DNA of 9,438 nt from Azonexus sp. (GCA_031285115.1 JAITWU010000191.1:1-9438), one strand, 5' to 3'. Positions 1-9,438 are shown, counted from the first letter of the stretch. A program made the numbers and translations. The notes: a model not told the origin generated them from the sequence alone.

Positions 1-317
1 GCGTCGATTTTCCCGGCGGCAGTTTATGGACCCGCGACAGCGGCTTGCCGCTCGGCCACCGCGCGCGCATCCGCGTGCTCGCCCGCGACGTCAGCCTGGC
101 GGTCGGGGAAACGAGCCACAGCAGCATCCAGAACAGCCTCGACGGCATCGTCGATAGCCTCGGCGACGACGAACATCCGGGCCTGCTGCTGGTGCGCGTC
201 GCTGTTGGTGAAAGCCATCTGATCGCCCGCCTCACCCGCCGCTCGGCGGCCCAGCTCGGCATCGGCGTCGGTCTGCCGGTCAAGGTGCAGATCAAGTCGG
301 TAGCGTTGATGGAATGA
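1..317 (+). CDS. modC: ModC, molybdate ABC transporter ATP-binding protein (C-terminal part only)
   Basis: This is the last 104 codons of a gene that starts left of the window; the reading frame is open from base 3 to the TGA at 315-317. ModC is the cytoplasmic ATPase that powers molybdate import through ModB with the binding protein ModA. The nucleotide-binding domain lies outside the window. What remains is the regulatory C-terminal TOBE/Mop-type domain. It shows the 'RIRVLARDVSLAV' segment near its start, a middle segment 'LLLVRVAVGESHLIARLTRR', and the ending 'VQIKSVALME', all typical of ModC and used to bind oxyanion. A TTG at 45-47 is an internal Leu codon, not a start, because the homologous sequence continues upstream. 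The gene faces the J-domain gene. Another oxyanion-type ABC ATPase with a TOBE domain is possible, but the segment pattern favours ModC. Confidence 0.85.
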   Translation, partial: VDFPGGSLWTRDSGLPLGHRARIRVLARDVSLAVGETSHSSIQNSLDGIVDSLGDDEHPGLLLVRVAVGESHLIARLTRRSAAQLGIGVGLPVKVQIKSVALME

Positions 318-361
318 GGGGCGTCGGGCAAAGCCCATACGCCACAATCTGCAAGGCTCAA

Positions 362-411
362 TCGTCCCTCGCCCCCTTGGGGGAGAGGGAAAGAGGGTGA
401 GGGGGTGAACG
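362..411 (-). repeat. REP-like hairpin element, copy 1
   Basis: The core is an inverted repeat with 11-base arms at 366-376 and 379-389, separated by TT, with one mismatch (G371 opposite A384). Read on the minus strand, the arm pair is preceded by a CCCTCACCC box (around 393-401). The same box-plus-hairpin order occurs on the plus strand in the copy at 1690-1738, so these are two diverged copies in opposite orientations. Elements of this kind (short, GC-rich, intergenic, able to fold) are common in proteobacterial genomes. This copy fills the 115-bp gap between the convergent modC and J-domain genes and may also act as a bidirectional transcription stop. No T-run follows the hairpin on either strand, so it is not a classic intrinsic terminator. 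Confidence 0.6.
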
Positions 412-432
412 CCTCGTCGGCGTCTCCCCCGA

Positions 433-1629
433 TCACCAAGGTTGATCCCGTTTGATGCCAAAGAAACGGTCGCTGCCGTTATTTCTCTCGCGCACGATCT
501 TGAAGGCAAAAGCCTTGCCGCTTTCCTCAGTCACTTGCCAGCCGTCGCCGGTTTTATTGAAGACAAATTCTTCATTGAGCAAACGGAAAGGCTGCTGCCC
601 CAGCATCGCCATGAATTTATCGTTGAATTCCACCTGTAGCGGGCATGAATAGCTCCCGGCATCCAGCGCCCGACAATCGGCGGTCGGCAGCACAGCACCA
701 ACGCCATCGGCCATGTTGATCACGTTACCGGCTTTGCTCATGCTCGTTGGGCGGCGACGCATCATCTGGTCATCGAATTCTTTGAGCGCGGCGATGATCG
801 CCACGCGCATGGCCTCACGTCCCACGGGCGCGCCCAATTTTTTGTTGAGGATGCCGGCGGCGTAGCGCGCCCTGACAAACTCGACGGACAGCAGACGCAC
901 GTCGAAATCCGTCCTGTTGCTGTTTGGCTCGATCACATAGCCGACTTCCTGATCGCCCGCCTCGCCGTTGACGGTAAGGTCGGCAATACAGCCCCGGCTG
1001 CCAGCCTCCTTGTCGTAGCCCACTTCGGATTTGTAGCGAAAAGAGAGGGACGAAACATCTTTTGCCGCTAACATGGCGGCGGCGTCGGTCTTTTGCTGCA
1101 TCAAAAATTTGCGTTCCAGACCCAAAAGCGCCTCTCTGGCGCTTGACGAGCTGCACAGCGGCGTCTGCGCCAGTCGGTTGATCTGAATACCGGGGGCCGA
1201 CGGCGACGGCGTGGATGGAAAAAACTGGCATTTGGCAAGAATGACGAAGAAGACCAGCACGTAGCCAAAATGGATGCCCGTCCTGAAACGCCATTCGGCG
1301 CCGACCGCATCGCTTGCGCTATGCCTCGGCCCATCATCATGGCGCGCTTGATGCCGGGCCTGGCTTTGCGGGAGGGATGGATTGTGCGACGCATCAGCCG
1401 ACGTAGCGGCATCGCCCCGCCCTCGTTGATCGTAAGCCGCCCGCAATTTTGGATCGAACAGCGTGTCGTAAGCGACATTGATGTCCTTCAACCGCTCTTC
1501 GGCATTCGGGTCATCCGGGTGACGGTCAGGGTGGTAGCGCATCGCCAGCTTGCGGTAAGCCGTGGTGATGTCTCTGGTCGAAGCGTTGCTGGGAACGCCG
1601 AGAATGGCGTAAAAGTCAGGTTGGCTCAC
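433..1629 (-). CDS. Membrane-anchored J-domain (DnaJ-type) protein with unrecognised C-terminal domain
   Basis: This 398-residue protein starts with a J domain (about residues 5-70) that carries the HPD motif at 33-35, so it should stimulate the ATPase of an Hsp70 such as DnaK. A low-complexity linker rich in Ser, His, Arg and Ala follows (about 71-112). One hydrophobic segment comes next (about 119-137, preceded by Arg114/Arg116), and then about 260 residues that I do not recognise. The positive charges before the membrane segment suggest a cytoplasmic J domain and a periplasmic C-terminus. The latter contains Cys159, 214, 318 and 328, which could form disulfides. The DnaJ Gly/Phe region, zinc-finger repeats and client-binding domains are absent, so this is a class III J protein and not DnaJ or CbpA. 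The start is GTG at 1629: it is the only start codon after the in-frame stop at 1663-1665, and the J domain begins immediately after it. No clear ribosome binding site is visible. The gene stands alone between two REP-like elements. Confidence 0.8.
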   Translation of the reverse strand: MSQPDFYAILGVPSNASTRDITTAYRKLAMRYHPDRHPDDPNAEERLKDINVAYDTLFDPKLRAAYDQRGRGDAATSADASHNPSLPQSQARHQARHDDGPRHSASDAVGAEWRFRTGIHFGYVLVFFVILAKCQFFPSTPSPSAPGIQINRLAQTPLCSSSSAREALLGLERKFLMQQKTDAAAMLAAKDVSSLSFRYKSEVGYDKEAGSRGCIADLTVNGEAGDQEVGYVIEPNSNRTDFDVRLLSVEFVRARYAAGILNKKLGAPVGREAMRVAIIAALKEFDDQMMRRRPTSMSKAGNVINMADGVGAVLPTADCRALDAGSYSCPLQVEFNDKFMAMLGQQPFRLLNEEFVFNKTGDGWQVTEESGKAFAFKIVRERNNGSDRFFGIKRDQPW

Positions 1630-1689
1630 GGGCTGTTCGGCGGGGTTTGACTTGCCAGCTTTTCAGAAATGATTGCCATGCGGCACGGC

Positions 1690-1738
1690 ACGCCCTCACC
1701 CGGCCTTCGGCCACCCTCTCCCGCAAGCGGGAGAGGGA
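1690..1738 (+). repeat. REP-like hairpin element, copy 2
   Basis: The core is a perfect inverted repeat with 11-base arms at 1714-1724 and 1727-1737 around AA, which would fold as a stem with a short CAAG-type loop. A CCCTCACCC box sits upstream at 1693-1701, and a small second hairpin (GGCC-TTC-GGCC, 1702-1712) lies between them. The box and arms match the reverse complement of the element at 362-411. The element occupies the 197-bp gap between the 3' end of the alcohol dehydrogenase gene and the 5' end of the J-domain gene, both transcribed leftward. It could limit read-through from the former into the latter, but no T-run follows the stem. The rest of this gap (1739-1826) shows only a 10-bp palindrome TTGACGTCAA at 1787-1796 and no gene. 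Confidence 0.65.
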
Positions 1739-1826
1739 ACATCAGGCGCTTTCCTCACCGGCTCGGGGCAAGCGGCTGGAGTGAGGTTGACGTCAAGCGG
1801 CAGAGACACAATGGCAATATTTTGCT

Positions 1827-2876
1827 TTACGCTCCGAAACTCCCGGCGTCAATCACAAAGCGATATTTCACATCGCCCGCCAGCATCCGCTCATAGGCGG
1901 CGTTGATTTGTCCGGCGCGGATCAGTTCAATGTCGGCGACGATGCCGTGCTGGGCGCAGAAATCGAGCATTTCCTGCGTTTCGGGAAGACCGCCGATGAG
2001 CGAACCGGCGAGGCTGCGGCGCTTCATGATGAAATTGAACGCCAGCGGCCCGGTATGCGGCGTCGGCGGCGCGCCGACCAGGGCCATCGCGCCGTCGCGC
2101 TTGAGCAAAACGAAAAACGGGTCGAGATCGTGCGCCGCGGCAACGGTATTGAGGATGAAATCGAAACTCTTGACGTGCGCCGCCATTTCACCGGCGTTTT
2201 TCGAGACCACGACTTCATTGGCGCCCAGGGCTTTGGCCGCTTCGCGCTTGCCTTCCGAGGTGGTAAAGGCGACGACGTGAGCGCCGAGCGCATGAGCCAG
2301 TTTGACGCCCATGTGGCCAAGGCCGCCGATGCCGACCACGCCGACCTTGTGGCCCGGCCCGACCCGCCAGTGGCGGAGCGGCGAATAGGTCGTAATCCCG
2401 GCGCAAAGCAGCGGCGCGACAGCGGCCAGTTGCGCTTCCGGATGGCGGATGCGCAGGACGAAACGCTGGTGCACGACGATCCGCTCTGAATAACCGCCGA
2501 GCGTATGGCCCGGCGCATCCGGCGTCGGCCCGTTGTAAGTGCCGACGGCGTGATCGCAGTAATTTTCCAGCCCATCCGCGCACTCCGCGCAATGCTGGCA
2601 GCTATCGACCAGACAGCCGACGCCGACCAGATCGCCAGCGGCAAAGCCCGTCACCCTGCTGCCGACAGCCGAGACGCGACCGACGATTTCATGCCCCGGC
2701 ACGCAGGGGTAGAGCGTGCCCGCCCACTCGGAGCGCACCTGATGCAGGTCGGAATGGCAGATGCCGCAATAGGCGATCTCGATCTGCACATCCTCCGCCC
2801 CCGGCGCGCGCCGGGTGATATTGAGGGGGCCGAGGGGAAGGTCGGCGGCGTGAGCGCCGTAGGCTTTGGTGGTCAT
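1827..2876 (-). CDS. yahK: Zinc-dependent alcohol dehydrogenase / aldehyde reductase, YahK type
   Basis: A 349-residue medium-chain dehydrogenase/reductase, cytoplasmic, of the cinnamyl-alcohol-dehydrogenase-like branch. It is expected to reduce aldehydes to alcohols with NADPH. Catalytic zinc ligands are Cys40 (in CGICHSD), His62 (in GHE) and Cys158. The structural zinc site is Cys93, Cys96, Cys99 and Cys107. The dinucleotide-binding motif GIGGLG is at 182-187, and the following strand ends in TTS, as in NADP-preferring relatives. Length and the whole motif series agree with E. coli YahK as I remember it, including PCVPGHEIVGRV and GDVKYRFVID near the C-terminus. The ATG at 2876 is supported by an AAGGAG ribosome binding site at 2884-2889 with 7 bases of spacing. 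The gene is divergent from mtfA with only 50 bp between starts. The physiological substrate cannot be read from the sequence. Confidence 0.93.
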   Translation of the reverse strand: MTTKAYGAHAADLPLGPLNITRRAPGAEDVQIEIAYCGICHSDLHQVRSEWAGTLYPCVPGHEIVGRVSAVGSRVTGFAAGDLVGVGCLVDSCQHCAECADGLENYCDHAVGTYNGPTPDAPGHTLGGYSERIVVHQRFVLRIRHPEAQLAAVAPLLCAGITTYSPLRHWRVGPGHKVGVVGIGGLGHMGVKLAHALGAHVVAFTTSEGKREAAKALGANEVVVSKNAGEMAAHVKSFDFILNTVAAAHDLDPFFVLLKRDGAMALVGAPPTPHTGPLAFNFIMKRRSLAGSLIGGLPETQEMLDFCAQHGIVADIELIRAGQINAAYERMLAGDVKYRFVIDAGSFGA

Positions 2877-2926
2877 GCTCTGTCTCCTTGCTTGAAATGA
2901 GGGATGCAGTCTACCCTTCCCAGCCC

Positions 2927-3703
2927 ATGAAGCGATTATTTACCTGGTTTTCCGGCAAGCGCCCGCCGCCCATTCCCGATGCGCTGTGGCAGCGCGCCAT
3001 CGCCAGTCGGCCTTTTCTCGCCGCCCTCGACACCGATGAAAACCAGCGCCTCAAAGCACTGGCCGAGGCTTTTTTGGCGGAAAAAGAATTCACCGCCGCC
3101 GGCGACCTCGAACTGACTGACGACATCTGTGTCGCCATTGCCGCTCAGGGCTGTTTGCCGATCCTGAATCTCGGCCTTGCGGCTTACCGCGACTGGGTGG
3201 GCATCATCGTTTATCCCGACGAATTTATCGTGCCGCGCGAAATTTACGACGAAGACGGCGTGGTGCATCAATTCGACGACGTGCTCTCCGGCGAAGCCTG
3301 GGCTGGCGGGCCGCTGCTCATTTCCTGGCATGACGCAGAATTGGCGGGCGACGGCTACAACGTCGTCATCCACGAATTCGCCCACAAGCTCGATATGTTG
3401 AACGGCGAAGCCGACGGCGTCCCGGCGCTGCACTCCGGTCTTGCCGCCGCCGACTGGGAACGGGCGCTGCTCGCCGCCTGCGATGATTTTTGCGCCCGCG
3501 TCGAGCGCGGCGAAGAAACCGTGATCGACCCCTACGCCAGCGAAAGCCCGGCTGAATTTTTCGCCGTCCTGAGCGAATGTTTCTTTGACCTGCCCGCCGT
3601 TTTTGCCGCCGAATATCCCGCCCTTTACGCCCTGTTCTGCCGCTATTACCGCCAGGACCCGCTTGCCCGCCAGGGAGCAAAATCTCCGTCAGGCAGGGGT
3701 TGA
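2927..3703 (+). CDS. mtfA: MtfA-type zinc metallopeptidase (family M90)
   Basis: A 258-residue cytoplasmic protein of the MtfA family. In E. coli, MtfA binds the repressor Mlc, which raises expression of the glucose PTS gene ptsG, and it also has peptidase activity. The zinc-binding motif HEFAH is at residues 149-153, followed by KLDMLNG. The third metal ligand should be Glu210 in the AEFFAV segment. The family signature regions 'YPDEFIVP' and 'GEAWAGGPLLISW' are present. I chose the ATG at 2927 because the protein then begins MKRLFTWF and is close to the usual family length. In-frame TTG (2888) and ATG (2897) codons upstream would add 13 or 10 residues, and no strong ribosome binding site settles the choice. 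Whether an Mlc homologue exists in this organism is not visible here, so the PTS role should not be assumed. It may form a unit with the AhpD-like gene 57 bp downstream. Confidence 0.9.
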   Translation: MKRLFTWFSGKRPPPIPDALWQRAIASRPFLAALDTDENQRLKALAEAFLAEKEFTAAGDLELTDDICVAIAAQGCLPILNLGLAAYRDWVGIIVYPDEFIVPREIYDEDGVVHQFDDVLSGEAWAGGPLLISWHDAELAGDGYNVVIHEFAHKLDMLNGEADGVPALHSGLAAADWERALLAACDDFCARVERGEETVIDPYASESPAEFFAVLSECFFDLPAVFAAEYPALYALFCRYYRQDPLARQGAKSPSGRG

Positions 3704-3729
3704 GGGCTTTCGGGCGCTGGTGCCATACT
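3700..3729 (+). promoter_or_regulatory. Possible sigma-70 promoter for the AhpD-like gene
   Basis: TTGAGG at 3700-3705 resembles a -35 box (4 of 6). After 18 bases, CATACT at 3724-3729 resembles a -10 box (4 of 6) and is preceded by TGC, an extended -10 motif. A start of transcription around 3736 would leave a leader of about 25 bases before the ATG at 3761. The match is modest, and the gene could equally be read through from mtfA. Confidence 0.3.
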
Positions 3730-3747
3730 GCCGCCTCCCCGTCCCTT

Positions 3748-3753
3748 GAAGGA
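3748..3753 (+). promoter_or_regulatory. Ribosome binding site fixing the start of the AhpD-like gene
   Basis: GAAGGA lies 7 bases before the ATG at 3761. It supports that ATG over the in-frame TTG at 3746, which would overlap this site. Confidence 0.7.
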
Positions 3754-3760
3754 AATCACC

Positions 3761-4095
3761 ATGCTCGACTGGAATGCTTACCGCGCCGAACTGATGGGCC
3801 GTCTCGGCGAAATCGCCAAACTCTCCCCCGATACGGTGCGCGGCTATCAAACCCTGGCTGGCGCCGCCGCCAAAAATGGCCGTCTGGAGGCCAAAACGGT
3901 CGAACTGATTGCGCTGGCCGTCGCGGTAACGACCCGCTGCGACGGCTGCATCACGGTGCACGCCGAAGCCGCCCACAAAGCGGGCGCCAGCCGCGAAGAA
4001 ATCGCCGATGCGCTGGCCGTCGCCGTCGCCCTCAATGCTGGCGCGGCGCTGGTCTATTCAGCGCGTGTGCTGGACGCCGTGGTGGCGACGGAAAA

Positions 4096-4099
<4 letters not shown>
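3761..4099 (+). CDS. Carboxymuconolactone decarboxylase / AhpD-family protein with CxxC redox motif
   Basis: A 112-residue, mostly alpha-helical protein of the carboxymuconolactone decarboxylase-like fold. The AhpD-type active-site pattern is present: Glu48, then Cys60-x-x-Cys63 and His67 (RCDGCITVH). In AhpD these residues carry out thiol-based peroxidase or disulfide-reductase chemistry, whereas true carboxymuconolactone decarboxylases lack the CxxC. The protein is much shorter than mycobacterial AhpD and matches the common small single-domain members of the family, which form oligomers. Function within this group is poorly defined; a role in antioxidant defence is an inference. It follows mtfA at 57 bp. 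Its TAA stop (4097-4099) overlaps the stop codon of the convergent sensor kinase gene, leaving no space for a terminator between them. Confidence 0.87.
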
Positions 4100-7019
<2,920 letters not shown>

Positions 7020-7020
<1 letters not shown>

Positions 7021-7799
7021 CACCCCTCCTTTTCCGGCAGATCGGCGACAAAGCCAGCCAGCGCCGCCAGCACCGCCGCTTCCCGGTCGCGCTGCGGCGA
7101 GTGGCCGCAATCCGCCAGTTTGAGGAGACGGGCGCCGCCGGGGATTTGTTCGGCGATGGCTTCAATCTGGCGCATTGTCGCATATTCATCGTCCTCGCCT
7201 TGGATAGCGAGCACCGGGCAGGTTATGCGCGGTAAATAATTTTCGATATTCCAGTCGCGGAAGGCGGGCGACAGCCAGGTATCGTTCCAGTCGCTAAAAA
7301 CCTGCGCCGCGCGGGCCGGGTGGTAGCGCGCCAGTTTCTGCGGCAGATCGGTCATCGCCCAGGCGGCGCGCGCGGCGCGGATGCCTTTGAGCGTCACCTC
7401 CTCGACAAATTCATGGGGGGCCATGACGGCGACGCCACGCGGCGCGGCGGGGAAAGCGCCAGCAAAAATGAGGGCGATGCTGCCGCCATCGCTGTGGCCG
7501 ACCAGCACGGGCTGTTCGATCTTGAGCGCGGCGAGCAATTCGGGCAGCGCCAGTTCGGCTTCGCGGTGCATGTAATCCGGCTGGCGCGGCTGCGGCCAAG
7601 GTTCTGAGCCGCCGTAACCGGCCCGCGACCAGACGATGACGCGGCAGCCGGTGGCCGCCGCCAGTTTTTGCGGAAAATCGCGCCACATGGCGAGGCAGCC
7701 CAGCCCCTCGTGCAACAGCAGCAACGGCGGCCTGTTTGCAGTCGTGGCGGGAAAATCGCGGTATTCGAGTCGGCAACCGGCAACCGTAACGTGTTTCAT
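7020..7799 (-). CDS. Alpha/beta-fold hydrolase (second gene of the operon)
   Basis: A 259-residue cytoplasmic alpha/beta hydrolase. The nucleophile elbow GHSDGG puts the catalytic Ser at 103. The acid is most likely Asp204 in QGEDDEY, and His233 in DCGHSP completes the triad. The oxyanion-hole region LLLLHEGLG is at 26-34, with a Glu after the usual His30. No signal peptide is visible. The family includes esterases, lactonases, C-C bond hydrolases and haloalkane dehalogenase relatives; the substrate cannot be deduced. The ATG at 7799 is preferred because the frame upstream of it is merely the shadow of the preceding gene and the protein then starts just before the first beta strand. The start overlaps the preceding hydrolase stop (ATGA) and the end overlaps the kinase start (TGATG), so all three genes are probably co-transcribed and translationally coupled. 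Confidence 0.88.
7025..7031 (-). promoter_or_regulatory. Ribosome binding site fixing the kinase start
   Basis: AAGGAGG on the minus strand lies 4-5 bases before the ATG at 7018-7020. It is embedded in the last codons of the upstream hydrolase, which fits re-initiation by ribosomes finishing that gene. Confidence 0.75.
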
Positions 7800-8650
7800 G
7801 GGGCCAGCAGAAAATCGCGGACGACGGCGATTTGCGCCGCGTCGAGAAACATCGGCGCATGGCCGACACCAGGGATTTCGACCAGCGTCGCGCGCGGGCC
7901 GCGCTCGGCCATCTGCCGCCAGACGACGGCGGACAACAGATCGGACTGAGCGCCGCGAATCGCCAGCGTCGGACAGGCGATGCGGTCGTAGATGGGCCAC
8001 AGATCGGCGTCCCGGCTGACCACGGCGGCGTGGAAAGTCGAGGCGATGCGCGGATCATAGACAAACCCCCAAGACCCGTCGGCCCGGCGGGCGACGCTGC
8101 TGGCCGTCAATTGCCGCCACTGGGCGTCGGTCAGCGCCCCGAAAGGCGCGCTGATTGTCCGCACATAAGCCACCGCTTCGTCAAAAGTAGCCCAGACAGG
8201 ATCAGCGCCGATATAGGCGGCAATGCGTTGCAGCGCCTCTTTGGTGATGATCGGGCCAACGTCGTTGAGCAGCAGGCGGTTGATCGGCGAACCTTCGAGA
8301 GCCGCCAGCGCCATGCCGATGAGGCCGCCCATCGAAGTCCCGAGCCAGTCGACACGATCAACCTCAAGACGGGCGATCAGCGTCACCATATCGGTTACAT
8401 ATTGCGGAATCTCATAATGCGCGGCGTCGCGCAAACGGCTGCTCTTGCCGCGCCCGGCGACATCCGGGCAGATCACCCGGTAATCTTTGGCGAGCGCCGC
8501 CGCCAGATCATCGAAATCGCGGCCATTGCGCGTCAGGCCATGCACACAGACGAGCACGCGCGGATTATCGCGCTCGCCCCATTCCGTATAAGCCATCCGA
8601 TGCAGCCCCGAAAGACTCAGGCATTTCACATGCTGTTGTTTGAATTCCAT
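7796..8650 (-). CDS. Alpha/beta-fold hydrolase (first gene of the operon)
   Basis: A 284-residue alpha/beta hydrolase without a signal peptide. It has the HGLTRNG oxyanion-hole segment (37-43), PDVAGRGKS (62-70), the nucleophile elbow GTSMGG with Ser106, the acid Asp237 in RGAQSD, and His264 in GVGHAP. All triad residues are present. It resembles generic proteobacterial hydrolases annotated as esterases or lactonases; I cannot name a substrate. Although from the same superfamily as the next gene, the two differ in elbow and cap region, so they do not look like a recent tandem duplication. The ATG at 8650 has a weak GGGAAG-type ribosome binding site, with a candidate promoter just upstream in the A+T-rich gap. 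The stop overlaps the next start by 4 bases (ATGA). It is probably the first gene of the operon, unless ComEC transcription reads through. Confidence 0.88.
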   Translation of the reverse strand: MEFKQQHVKCLSLSGLHRMAYTEWGERDNPRVLVCVHGLTRNGRDFDDLAAALAKDYRVICPDVAGRGKSSRLRDAAHYEIPQYVTDMVTLIARLEVDRVDWLGTSMGGLIGMALAALEGSPINRLLLNDVGPIITKEALQRIAAYIGADPVWATFDEAVAYVRTISAPFGALTDAQWRQLTASSVARRADGSWGFVYDPRIASTFHAAVVSRDADLWPIYDRIACPTLAIRGAQSDLLSAVVWRQMAERGPRATLVEIPGVGHAPMFLDAAQIAVVRDFLLAP

Positions 8651-8673
8651 GAATCTTCCCGGCAGTACAAATA

Positions 8674-8691
8674 CGAAATATGCGAAATATA
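8674..8691. repeat. 9-bp tandem direct repeat in the promoter region
   Basis: Two adjacent units, CGAAATATG (8674-8682) and CGAAATATA (8683-8691), differ only in the last base. They sit in the 59-bp A+T-rich gap between comEC and the first hydrolase and overlap the predicted -10 box and spacer. They could be a regulator binding site, or a chance repeat in A+T-rich DNA. Confidence 0.5.
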
Positions 8692-8705
8692 TAGAGACTT
8701 CTCAA
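8677..8705 (-). promoter_or_regulatory. Likely sigma-70 promoter for the hydrolase-hydrolase-kinase operon
   Basis: On the minus strand, TTGAGA (8705-8700, 5 of 6 to the -35 consensus) is followed after 17 bases by CATATT (8682-8677, 4 of 6 to the -10 consensus). Transcription would begin near 8670, giving a leader of about 20 bases before the ATG at 8650. The gap is strikingly A+T-rich compared with the GC-rich surroundings. A TATATT slightly upstream is an alternative -10. The -35 begins within 5 bases of the comEC stop codon. Confidence 0.45.
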
Positions 8706-8709
8706 TATA

Positions 8710-9438
8710 TCACCATCCATACCAGTAGCGTTGTCTTTCGCTGCGCCAGGCAGTCACATTCACCTCCTCCGGGCGCAGATTCACCCGCAACGCCCCGTCG
8801 CGGTCGGTACGCCAGATTTTTGCGCCGCGCTCGACATAACGGGCGACGACTTCTTCGCGCGGATGGCCGAAACGATTGCGATAACCTGCCGAAATCAGTG
8901 CCTGACGCGCCCCGACGGCAGCAACGAAATCCGGCGTCGACGAGGTCTTGCTGCCGTGATGCCCGACCACCAGCGCATCCGCCGCCAGCGCCGCCGGGTC
9001 GCTCTTGAGCAGACGGCTTTCATCCGCCGCTTCGAGATCGGCGGTGAGGAGGATGCGTTTTGATGTTGCGTTCTCTGAATTGGCGTTACCTCCGGCGGTT
9101 ATCGTCAACACACAGGAAAGATGATTGGTCGAGGCCGATTCCGTGTAGTCGTCGCTTTGCGGGTGCAGGATGGCGAATTCGACGCCATCCCAGTTCCAGC
9201 GCTGACCGGCGGCGCAGCGTTCGCCGCCCGCCTCCGGCCACGACGACAGCAGGCTGGCGACCGGCACAGCGGCTTGCAGCGAAGCGAGGCCGCCAGCGTG
9301 GTCGCTATCCTGATGCGTCACGATCAAACGGTCGATGCGCCCCGCCCCCAGCCAGCGCAGATACGGCACGACGACACGCTGCCCGGCATCCGCATCGGCG
9401 CTGTAACGCGGCCCCGGATCGTAGACCAGCAAATGCCC
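8710..9438 (-). CDS. comEC: ComEC/Rec2 DNA-uptake protein, C-terminal metallo-beta-lactamase-like part (partial)
   Basis: The open frame runs from the right edge of the window (GHLLVYDPGP...) to a TGA at 8710-8712, about 242 codons; the start and the membrane competence domain lie beyond 9438. The fragment is the extracytoplasmic metallo-beta-lactamase-like domain of ComEC, the inner-membrane channel through which transforming DNA enters the cytoplasm, where this domain is thought to act as a nuclease. Diagnostic features are THQDSDHAGG (the ComEC form of the metal motif, with Asp in place of the second His of HxHxDH), the LLTADLE segment, and VVGHHGSKTSS. A TTG at 9432 is an internal codon, not a start. 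A stand-alone metallo-beta-lactamase-fold protein is possible, but the motifs and the C-terminal extension fit ComEC. No terminator is visible after the stop, so read-through into the hydrolase genes is possible. Confidence 0.88.
   Translation of the reverse strand, partial: GHLLVYDPGPRYSADADAGQRVVVPYLRWLGAGRIDRLIVTHQDSDHAGGLASLQAAVPVASLLSSWPEAGGERCAAGQRWNWDGVEFAILHPQSDDYTESASTNHLSCVLTITAGGNANSENATSKRILLTADLEAADESRLLKSDPAALAADALVVGHHGSKTSSTPDFVAAVGARQALISAGYRNRFGHPREEVVARYVERGAKIWRTDRDGALRVNLRPEEVNVTAWRSERQRYWYGW

Noticed and set aside
24..509. Minus-strand open frame overlapping modC and the intergenic hairpin
   Set aside because: It is antisense to the recognisable ModC C-terminus and runs through the REP-like element and the end of the J-domain gene, with no family features of its own.
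1812..1826. GCAATATTTTGC as a terminator of the reductase gene
   Set aside because: Only a 4-bp stem is possible, and the T-run is not placed after it on the transcribed strand.
3662..3698. Possible terminator hairpin at the end of mtfA
   Set aside because: The GGAG/CTCC stem is only 4 bp with mismatched extensions, lies inside the coding sequence, and has no downstream T-run.
7832..8728. A 298-codon open frame on the plus strand opposite the first hydrolase
   Set aside because: It is the shadow of a gene with an intact catalytic triad; the translation is low-complexity and Arg/His-rich without family features.

Overview
GC-rich, gene-dense proteobacterial DNA. The ModC tail, the MtfA/AhpD-like/YahK-like enzymes, the ComEC tail and the style of the intergenic hairpin elements fit a betaproteobacterium, perhaps of the Rhodocyclales. 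That placement is an inference from gene content and family resemblance, not from a marker gene. The window reads as a chromosomal housekeeping/metabolic segment. I see no rRNA, tRNA, CRISPR array, insertion sequence, phage gene or obvious defence cassette.

Layout, left to right. Positions 1-317 (+) hold the C-terminal end of the molybdate-importer ATPase ModC. Facing it, 433-1629 (-) encodes a membrane-anchored J-domain protein with an unrecognised extracytoplasmic domain. A REP-like hairpin element lies on each side of this gene. Next is 1827-2876 (-), a zinc-dependent alcohol dehydrogenase/aldehyde reductase of the YahK type. It is divergent, across 50 bp, from an MtfA-type M90 zinc peptidase (2927-3703, +). 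A small AhpD/carboxymuconolactone-decarboxylase-family protein follows (3761-4099, +).

The right half is entirely on the minus strand. Read in transcription order it holds the C-terminal metallo-beta-lactamase-like part of ComEC (8710-9438, continuing off the window), an A+T-rich 59-bp gap with a plausible promoter, and then a tightly packed three-gene operon. The operon consists of an alpha/beta hydrolase (7796-8650), a second alpha/beta hydrolase (7020-7799) and a 974-residue hybrid sensor histidine kinase (4096-7020). The junctions are ATGA and TGATG overlaps, which imply translational coupling. The kinase stop codon overlaps the stop codon of the convergent AhpD-like gene by 4 bp.

How the genes may work together: the clearest functional unit is the two-hydrolase/hybrid-kinase operon, in which the kinase might sense a compound that the hydrolases make or consume. 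This rests on gene order only. The remaining genes look like independent units. The two most interesting features are the J-domain/TM/periplasmic-domain protein and the hydrolase-kinase operon. I found nothing that clearly amounts to a new multi-gene system.
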